From Clostridia bacterium (GTDB taxonomy: Bacteria; Bacillota; Clostridia; Oscillospirales; Acutalibacteraceae): a stretch of 10,657 bases of DNA. Of this stretch, positions 6,490 through 10,657 are shown one piece after another. The notes beneath the pieces are model-generated. The model had not been told where the DNA came from. It was given only the letters and a program-made list of their open reading frames with translations, and did no database searches. The position numbers were made by a program, and so were the translations under genes. Location of the stretch: assembly GCA_024404065.1 (NCBI GenBank), contig JAKSQR010000043.1:1-10657 (forward strand), in the 5' to 3' direction. Every line of letters starts with the position of its first letter. Within the stretch, counting starts at the first letter, position 1.

Positions 6490-6518
6490 ATTGTATTATA
6501 AATTACCGACTATGTCAA
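6490..6518 (-). promoter_or_regulatory. cysE-cysS promoter
   Basis: The minus strand carries TTGACA (6518-6513) and TACAAT (6495-6490) with a 17-nt spacer; the expected start is near 6483, directly ahead of T-box stem I. The -35 box begins only 3 nt after the pgsA stop codon. Confidence 0.85.
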
Positions 6519-6521
6519 TAA

Positions 6522-7073
6522 TTATTTTGTAATATCTATAAGATTTGCGCCATCAACAATATACTTGATGCCTGATATAACGGTAAGCACTGCAGTAATG
6601 CCTAAAAGGATGTTACAGCAGAGTGGGAAAAGCTGAGGCTCTGTGCCGTGTACAGCAAGGGCAATAATAATTGCTGTTGAGAATACCATCTGGCTTATTG
6701 TTTTGATTTTGCCAAGAATACCTGCAGGAATTACCACACCCTGTGCGGAGGCAACAAGCCTGAAGGATGTAACAAGAAACTCCCTTGTGAGTATAATCAT
6801 AGGAATCCAGATATTGCAGATACCAAGCTCCATAAATGCTAAAAGAGCGGCAGTAGTAAGCATTTTATCTGCAAGGGGGTCGCAAAGCTTACCAAAAACT
6901 GTAACCTGATTGGTTTTGCGGGCAATGTTACCATCAAGGAAATCTGTAATGGATGCCACTAAGAAAAGCACCGCAGCAACAATAAAGTGACCCTTGAAGT
7001 TAATCACCATTGCTGCAAGGTAAAATGGCACCATAATAATACGTGCTACTGTAAGTTTATTGGGTAAATTCAT
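6522..7073 (-). CDS. pgsA: CDP-diacylglycerol--glycerol-3-phosphate 3-phosphatidyltransferase
   Basis: An integral membrane enzyme that makes phosphatidylglycerol-phosphate from CDP-diacylglycerol and glycerol-3-phosphate, the committed step to phosphatidylglycerol. The protein has 183 aa, normal for PgsA. The N-terminal MNLPNKLTVARI is the usual PgsA opening. The CDP-alcohol phosphotransferase signature is complete: Asp44, Asp47-Gly48, Ala51-Arg52, Gly61, Asp65 and Asp69. Several hydrophobic segments follow (about residues 10-40, 73-95, 120-145 and 150-170). The ribosome binding site is weak (only purine-rich AAAGAAAGAGA some 10 nt away), so it may depend on coupling to rimO, which ends 20 nt upstream. 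It is the last gene of the recA-recX-rimO-pgsA unit. Phosphatidylserine or cardiolipin synthases of the same superfamily are less likely given the N-terminus. Confidence 0.93.
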   Translation of the reverse strand: MNLPNKLTVARIIMVPFYLAAMVINFKGHFIVAAVLFLVASITDFLDGNIARKTNQVTVFGKLCDPLADKMLTTAALLAFMELGICNIWIPMIILTREFLVTSFRLVASAQGVVIPAGILGKIKTISQMVFSTAIIIALAVHGTEPQLFPLCCNILLGITAVLTVISGIKYIVDGANLIDITK

Positions 7074-7093
7074 GTGTAAAAAAGTCTCTTTCT

Positions 7094-8422
7094 TTAGTCT
7101 ATATCTTTGCCGATAAGGTCATAATCGTTTATGCCAATAACCTCAACCCATACGAAATCGCCTGTATTGTACTCATGGCTGGTAGTAAATATGATTTTGC
7201 CGTCAATTTCAGGGGCATCCATATAGGTACGACCTGAGTAGCTGTCGCTGTAGCCGTCATAATCCTCTACAAGCACACGGTAGGTCTGACCGATTTTCTC
7301 CTTATTTTTAAGGTTTGTAATCTCAAGCTGGTCAGCCATAATGATTTCGCCACGGTCCTGCTTAACCTGCTCATCAACCTGCTCATCCATACTGAAAGCG
7401 GGTGTGCCCTCCTGAGGTGAGAATGTGAATACACCAAGGCGGTCAAACTCAATCTCATTTACAAACTCAGCAAGGTTTTCAAATTCCTCTTCGCCCTCAC
7501 CGGGGAAGCCTACCATAAATGTGGTGCGTATAACTGCATCAGGCATAGCCTCACGGATACGGCGGATGGTATCCTTAAGATGGGCATTGTCGCCCTTTCT
7601 GTTCATTCGTTTAAGGATTTTATCATCTGCGTGCTGAAGGGGAAGGTCAATATAATGGCAGATTTTGGGCTGATTTTTCATAACCTCAAGCAGCTCATCT
7701 GTGATTTTATCGGGGTAGCAGTAAAGCATTCTAATCCACTCAATGCCATCAATTTCACAAAGCTCGTTAAGAAGCTCGGGCAGGCGTAATTTACCATATA
7801 AATCAATGCCGTAAGCGGTGGTATCCTGAGCTATAAGGATAAGCTCCTTTGTGCCTGCCATTGCAAGCTGGCGTGCCTCCTCAATAAGCATATCAAAATC
7901 AGCACTTCTGAAGTTGCCTCTGATTGAGGGAATTGCACAGTAGGTGCATCTGTTTGAGCAGCCATCAGCAATTTTAAGATATGCCCAATGCTCGGGGGTA
8001 GTAAGTAATCTTTCGCCACAAAGGGGAAGATTTTCCTTTTCGCCCATTTCAAGCACAGCGTCTGTGCCCTCAAGAGTTTTTCTGACAATATCAGCAACGT
8101 TACCATTTTCGCCAATGCCTATAACTGCGTCAACCTCAGGAATCTCCTTGAAAATTTCATCCTTGTAAACCTCGGTAAGGCAGCCTGAAACAATAATCTT
8201 TTTAATAGTGCCTTCCTTTTTAAGCTCTGCCATATCAAGGATATTTTCAATAGCTTCCTCTTTAGCTGCGTCAATAAAGCCACAGGTGTTTACTATAACT
8301 GCATCTGCACCGTCATAGCAATCTACTATCTCAAAGCCCTGTGAATCAAGGGTAGCAAGCATTCTTTCTGCGTCAACCTGATTTTTAGGGCAGCCAAGTG
8401 AAATCATACCAACTCTAATCAT
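7094..8422 (-). CDS. rimO: Ribosomal protein S12 methylthiotransferase RimO
   Basis: A radical-SAM enzyme with two iron-sulfur clusters that adds a methylthio group to the conserved aspartate of ribosomal protein S12. The length of 442 aa fits the family. The N-terminal methylthiotransferase domain has the three cluster cysteines Cys11 (SLGCPKNQVD), Cys47 (VNTCGFID) and Cys81 (VSGCLTE). The radical-SAM motif is Cys155, Cys159 and Cys162 in DGCSNRCTYCAIPSIRG; PSIRG favours RimO over MiaB. TTFMVGFPGE and FTFSPQEGTPAF follow. The C-terminal TRAM domain (about 375-442) carries SGRTYMDAPEIDG, again typical of RimO. The ATG at 8422 has GGAGGA 8 nt upstream, lying inside recX, and overlaps the recX stop by 8 nt. 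PgsA is the next gene. Confidence 0.97.
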   Translation of the reverse strand: MIRVGMISLGCPKNQVDAERMLATLDSQGFEIVDCYDGADAVIVNTCGFIDAAKEEAIENILDMAELKKEGTIKKIIVSGCLTEVYKDEIFKEIPEVDAVIGIGENGNVADIVRKTLEGTDAVLEMGEKENLPLCGERLLTTPEHWAYLKIADGCSNRCTYCAIPSIRGNFRSADFDMLIEEARQLAMAGTKELILIAQDTTAYGIDLYGKLRLPELLNELCEIDGIEWIRMLYCYPDKITDELLEVMKNQPKICHYIDLPLQHADDKILKRMNRKGDNAHLKDTIRRIREAMPDAVIRTTFMVGFPGEGEEEFENLAEFVNEIEFDRLGVFTFSPQEGTPAFSMDEQVDEQVKQDRGEIIMADQLEITNLKNKEKIGQTYRVLVEDYDGYSDSYSGRTYMDAPEIDGKIIFTTSHEYNTGDFVWVEVIGINDYDLIGKDID

Positions 8423-9044
8423 TATAAAAATCCTCCGTTTCGAAGCCTGTGCGTTGTAAAGCAGATTTTATATCTGACCAATTATAACCTAAACGCTGCA
8501 GGGCTGCAACAGTTTTCTTTATACCCTTCTCGTCCCCTGCATACCTTTTATACTTTGTATTGAGAAGCTCACAGACTGCGTCAACATTATCAAATTCATA
8601 TTCCTGAAGGACGTTTTCGGCAGTTTCACGGTCCACACCTTTTGCAAGAAGCTCCTGCTTAATGCCACGTTTACTCATGTGCTTTGAGGAAATAAGCCTT
8701 TCGGTTAAATACTTAGCAAAACGAGTATCGTTAATATATCCATATTCCTCCAGCTTGTCAAGGGCGATATCCACATATTCAGGCACATGACCCTTAGTGA
8801 CTAATTTTGTGCGGAGAGTTTTTCGGCTGTTATCACCGTAGGATAAAGCCCTGAGGCCCGAGATAAATGCATACCTCGAGCCTACATCTTTAAGGAATTC
8901 AATTTGCTTTTCGCTGTCAGTTATTTCACTGACTCTGCACCAGGGGCAGGAATACCAGTACTCAGCATCCACAGTGTATTTATACTCATCATCAATGCTG
9001 ATATGCACCTTATTCATTCTGCCTGCTTTTGCTTCAATTTTCAT
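8415..9044 (-). CDS. recX: Regulatory protein RecX
   Basis: RecX binds RecA filaments and limits RecA activity. The protein has 209 aa, in the range for Gram-positive RecX. After an N-terminal strand-rich segment (1-50), three helical repeats are seen. The first is at about 56-105 (ISGLRALSYGDNSRKTLRTK, then VDIALDKLEEYGYINDTRFA). The second is at about 106-150 (YLTERLISSKHMSKRGIKQE, ending GVDRETAENVLQ). The third is at about 152-203 (ending VAALQRLGYNWSDIKSAL). These are RecX family patterns. Position directly after recA supports the call. ATG 9044 overlaps the recA TAA by 1 nt (TAATG) without a good Shine-Dalgarno, so it is probably translated by coupling. An odd point is a CPWC (Cys33, Cys36) in the N-terminal segment, where I do not expect cysteines. 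Confidence 0.93.
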   Translation of the reverse strand: MKIEAKAGRMNKVHISIDDEYKYTVDAEYWYSCPWCRVSEITDSEKQIEFLKDVGSRYAFISGLRALSYGDNSRKTLRTKLVTKGHVPEYVDIALDKLEEYGYINDTRFAKYLTERLISSKHMSKRGIKQELLAKGVDRETAENVLQEYEFDNVDAVCELLNTKYKRYAGDEKGIKKTVAALQRLGYNWSDIKSALQRTGFETEDFYND

Positions 9045-10147
9045 TATTCGTCTTCGTCAACAACTATATCAAGCTTTGCACGTGCGCTTGCTTTGGTAGT
9101 GGGGATTGCAGGCTTCTCAGCTGCGGGGGTCTTTTTGCCTGCGTTACGCTTAGCTTCCTGGTCTGCCTTGATAGCTGCGTAAACCTTCTCTTCAACTTCC
9201 TTTGCAAACTCAGGGTCATTTGCAAAAAGCTCCTTAACGGAATCTCTGCCCTGACCAATCTTTCTGTCCTCATAGGAGAACCATGAGCCGCTCTTCTGAA
9301 TTACGCCAAACTTAGCACCAAGGTCAACAAGCTCACCAACCTTTGAAATGCCCTTGCCGTAAAGAATATCAAACTCTGCCTCCTTGAAGGGAGGAGCAAC
9401 CTTATTCTTAACAATCTTACACTTTGTACGGTTACCGATAATTTCCCCGCCTGTTACCTTGATGGACTCTGTACGGCGAACCTCAACACGCATGGTTGAG
9501 TAGAATTTAAGAGCACGACCACCTGTTGTAACCTCAGGGTTACCGTAGATAACGCCAACCTTCTCACGAAGCTGGTTAATGAAGATAATAATAGTGTTTG
9601 ACTTTGCAACTGCACCTGCAATCTTTCTCATAGCCTGTGACATAAGCCTTGCGTGTGCGCCTACGTGGCTGTCACCCATTTCACCCTCAATTTCTGAACG
9701 GGGAACAAGAGCAGCAACAGAGTCAACTACGATTACATCAATAGCACCTGAGCGTACAAGTGCCTCAGCAATTTCAAGAGCCTGCTCACCATCGTCAGGC
9801 TGAGAAACAAGGAGAGAATCAATATCTACACCAAGGTTGCGTGCATAAACGGGGTCAAGGGCATGCTCTGCATCAATGAAAGCTGCCTCGCCGCCTGCCT
9901 TCTGTGCCTCAGCAATAACTGTGAGGGCAAGGGTTGTTTTACCTGATGACTCAGGACCATATACCTCTATAATACGACCTCTTGGCATACCGCCGATACC
10001 TGTGGCAACGTCAAGAGAGATGGAGCCGGTTGAAATTGCGGCTACATTAAGTGTGCTGTTTTCGCCAAGGCGCATAATTGAGCCTTTACCATAAGTCTTT
10101 TCAATCTTTTCAAGAGCTGTCTCTAATGCTTTTTGCTTATCTGACAT
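9044..10147 (-). CDS. recA: Recombinase RecA
   Basis: A DNA-dependent ATPase that forms filaments on single-stranded DNA, catalyses strand exchange and triggers LexA cleavage in the SOS response. The protein has 367 aa, a little longer than E. coli RecA. Visible are YGKGSIMRLG, the Walker A GPESSGKTT at 64-72, the catalytic Glu in AFIDAEHALDP (Glu94), the Walker B VIVVDS ending near 143, RLMSQAMRKIAGAVAKSNT, FINQLREKVG and GGRALKFYSTMRVEVRR (DNA-binding loop region). The C-terminus is Lys/Ala/Pro-rich and ends in the acidic VVDEDE. ATG 10147 was chosen because GGAGG (10160-10156) lies 8 nt upstream; an in-frame TTG at 10162 would precede that site. RecX overlaps the stop. The promoter carries inverted repeats that may be an SOS operator. 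Confidence 0.99.
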   Translation of the reverse strand: MSDKQKALETALEKIEKTYGKGSIMRLGENSTLNVAAISTGSISLDVATGIGGMPRGRIIEVYGPESSGKTTLALTVIAEAQKAGGEAAFIDAEHALDPVYARNLGVDIDSLLVSQPDDGEQALEIAEALVRSGAIDVIVVDSVAALVPRSEIEGEMGDSHVGAHARLMSQAMRKIAGAVAKSNTIIIFINQLREKVGVIYGNPEVTTGGRALKFYSTMRVEVRRTESIKVTGGEIIGNRTKCKIVKNKVAPPFKEAEFDILYGKGISKVGELVDLGAKFGVIQKSGSWFSYEDRKIGQGRDSVKELFANDPEFAKEVEEKVYAAIKADQEAKRNAGKKTPAAEKPAIPTTKASARAKLDIVVDEDE

Positions 10148-10180
10148 TGTTTTTGCCTCCAAAATATTATTTCCACTATT

Positions 10181-10209
10181 AGATTATCACTTTGTTAATC
10201 ACTTGTCAA
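10181..10209 (-). promoter_or_regulatory. recA promoter (sigma-A type)
   Basis: The minus strand carries TTGACA (10209-10204) and TAATCT (10186-10181) with a 17-nt spacer. Transcription should begin near 10174, giving a short leader of about 27 nt. No other promoter was found for recX, rimO or pgsA. Confidence 0.8.
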
Positions 10210-10241
10210 CAGATTTTGACAAATTTTTGGACAGTTTGTCC
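10203..10241 (-). promoter_or_regulatory. Inverted repeats at the recA promoter, possible SOS operator
   Basis: Two dyads are present: GGACA-N3-TGTCC at 10229-10241, 19 nt upstream of the -35 box, and TTGTCA-N8-TGACAA at 10203-10222, overlapping the -35. Because recA is a LexA target in most bacteria, a repressor site is expected here. Neither dyad matches the Bacillus-type GAAC-N4-GTTC box, so LexA binding is an inference. Confidence 0.4.
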
Positions 10242-10347
10242 GAAATATTTTTGCTATGTAAAATTCCGCTTCATATCTCCCCCGTTTCAGACCCGTATAT
10301 AATAATGTATATAATGAAATAAAAATGTAAGAAAATGAAAAAAACAC

Positions 10348-10376
10348 TTGCAATTTTTATATAGATGTGGTAATAT
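10348..10376 (+). promoter_or_regulatory. rpmB promoter (sigma-A type)
   Basis: TTGCAA (10348-10353) and TAATAT (10371-10376) are separated by 17 nt. The expected start is near 10383, giving a leader of about 30 nt before rpmB. It points away from the recA promoter, so 10148-10412 is a divergent control region. Confidence 0.8.
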
Positions 10377-10412
10377 TCCAAATGTTAATGACTAATAAGG
10401 AGGTGCGACCCT

Positions 10413-10601
10413 ATGGCAAAATGTGAATATTGCGGTAAGGATGTTGCATTCGGCATCAAGGTTTCCCACTCACACAGACGTTCAAACAGAACCTGGAAGC
10501 CCAACGTAAAGAGAGTTAAGGCTGTTGTAAACGGTACTCCCAAGAGAGTATATGCATGCACTCGTTGCCTTCGTTCCGGTAAGGTTACCAGAGCTGTCTG
10601 A
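10413..10601 (+). CDS. rpmB: 50S ribosomal protein L28 (zinc-binding form)
   Basis: A small basic protein of the large ribosomal subunit. The 62-aa protein starts with MAKCEYCGK and contains FGIKVSHSHRRSNRTWKPN, which is characteristic of L28, then KRVYACTRCLRSGKVTR. Cys4 and Cys7 with Cys49 and Cys52 form two CxxC pairs expected to bind one zinc ion; this is the C+ type of L28. The start is fixed by AAGGAGG at 10397-10403, 9 nt upstream. It is a single-gene unit with its own promoter and terminator, and the only plus-strand gene in the window. Confidence 0.97.
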   Translation: MAKCEYCGKDVAFGIKVSHSHRRSNRTWKPNVKRVKAVVNGTPKRVYACTRCLRSGKVTRAV

Positions 10602-10618
10602 GTAAAAGTGTATGAATC

Positions 10619-10644
10619 AGAGGTTGCTTAAGCGACCTCTTTTT
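10619..10644 (+). terminator. Intrinsic terminator after rpmB
   Basis: AGAGGUUGC (10619-10627) pairs with GCGACCUCU (10632-10640) over 9 bp (one G-U), with a UUAA loop. A T-run (10640-10644) follows. It begins 18 nt after the rpmB stop codon. Confidence 0.92.
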
Positions 10645-10657
10645 CATTTATATGAGG

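Noticed and set aside
10148..10162. Upstream in-frame TTG start for recA
   Set aside because: It lies before the GGAGG at 10160-10156, which correctly positions the ATG at 10147.
10254..10274. Six-residue open frame with a GGGGGAGA ribosome-like site on the minus strand, upstream of recA
   Set aside because: It lies about 45 nt upstream of the recA -35 box and so outside the predicted transcript; such short frames are common by chance.
1..10657. Mobile elements, CRISPR arrays, tRNA or rRNA genes, phage or defence genes
   Set aside because: No terminal repeats, transposase or integrase motifs, spaced repeats or RNA-gene signatures were seen; the content is core chromosomal.

Overview
The window reads as a chromosomal segment from a low-to-moderate GC Gram-positive bacterium of the class Clostridia. 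The support is strong AGGAGG ribosome binding sites, sigma-A type promoters with exact 17-nt spacers, a T-box leader, U-tailed intrinsic terminators, and the gene families present. A placement near Ruminococcaceae/Oscillospirales is only an impression. Nearly everything is core metabolism or information processing. No mobile element, CRISPR array, tRNA or rRNA was seen. All genes are on the minus strand except rpmB at the right end.

From right to left, in the order the minus strand is transcribed. (a) 10148-10657: a divergent promoter region separates rpmB (L28, plus strand, with promoter and terminator) from recA. (b) 10147-6522: a tightly packed unit recA-recX-rimO-pgsA, with 1-nt and 8-nt overlaps and a 20-nt gap, driven by a promoter that carries inverted repeats. 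(c) 6518-3963: a second unit beginning 3 nt after the pgsA stop. It has a promoter, a cysteine-type T-box leader, cysE, cysS (1-nt overlap) and then an unrecognised 54-codon gene that ends in a strong GAAA-loop terminator. (d) 3937-1029: a promoter, iolD, iolE and a terminator, giving two consecutive steps of myo-inositol catabolism. (e) 934-1: a promoter, a roughly 135-nt structured leader and the 5' part of pyrC, which runs off the left edge.

The cysE-cysS unit couples cysteine precursor synthesis and cysteine charging to the level of uncharged tRNA-Cys. The recA unit couples recombination (RecA and its modulator RecX) with ribosomal protein S12 modification (RimO) and phosphatidylglycerol synthesis (PgsA). 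IolE and IolD act in series on inosose. PyrC belongs to UMP synthesis.

Two items look least explained by standard annotation. The first is the 54-aa microprotein at 4016-4180, which seems to be built of three similar amphipathic helical units. The second is the pyrC leader, which can form mutually exclusive terminator and antiterminator folds without an obvious PyrR consensus or leader peptide.
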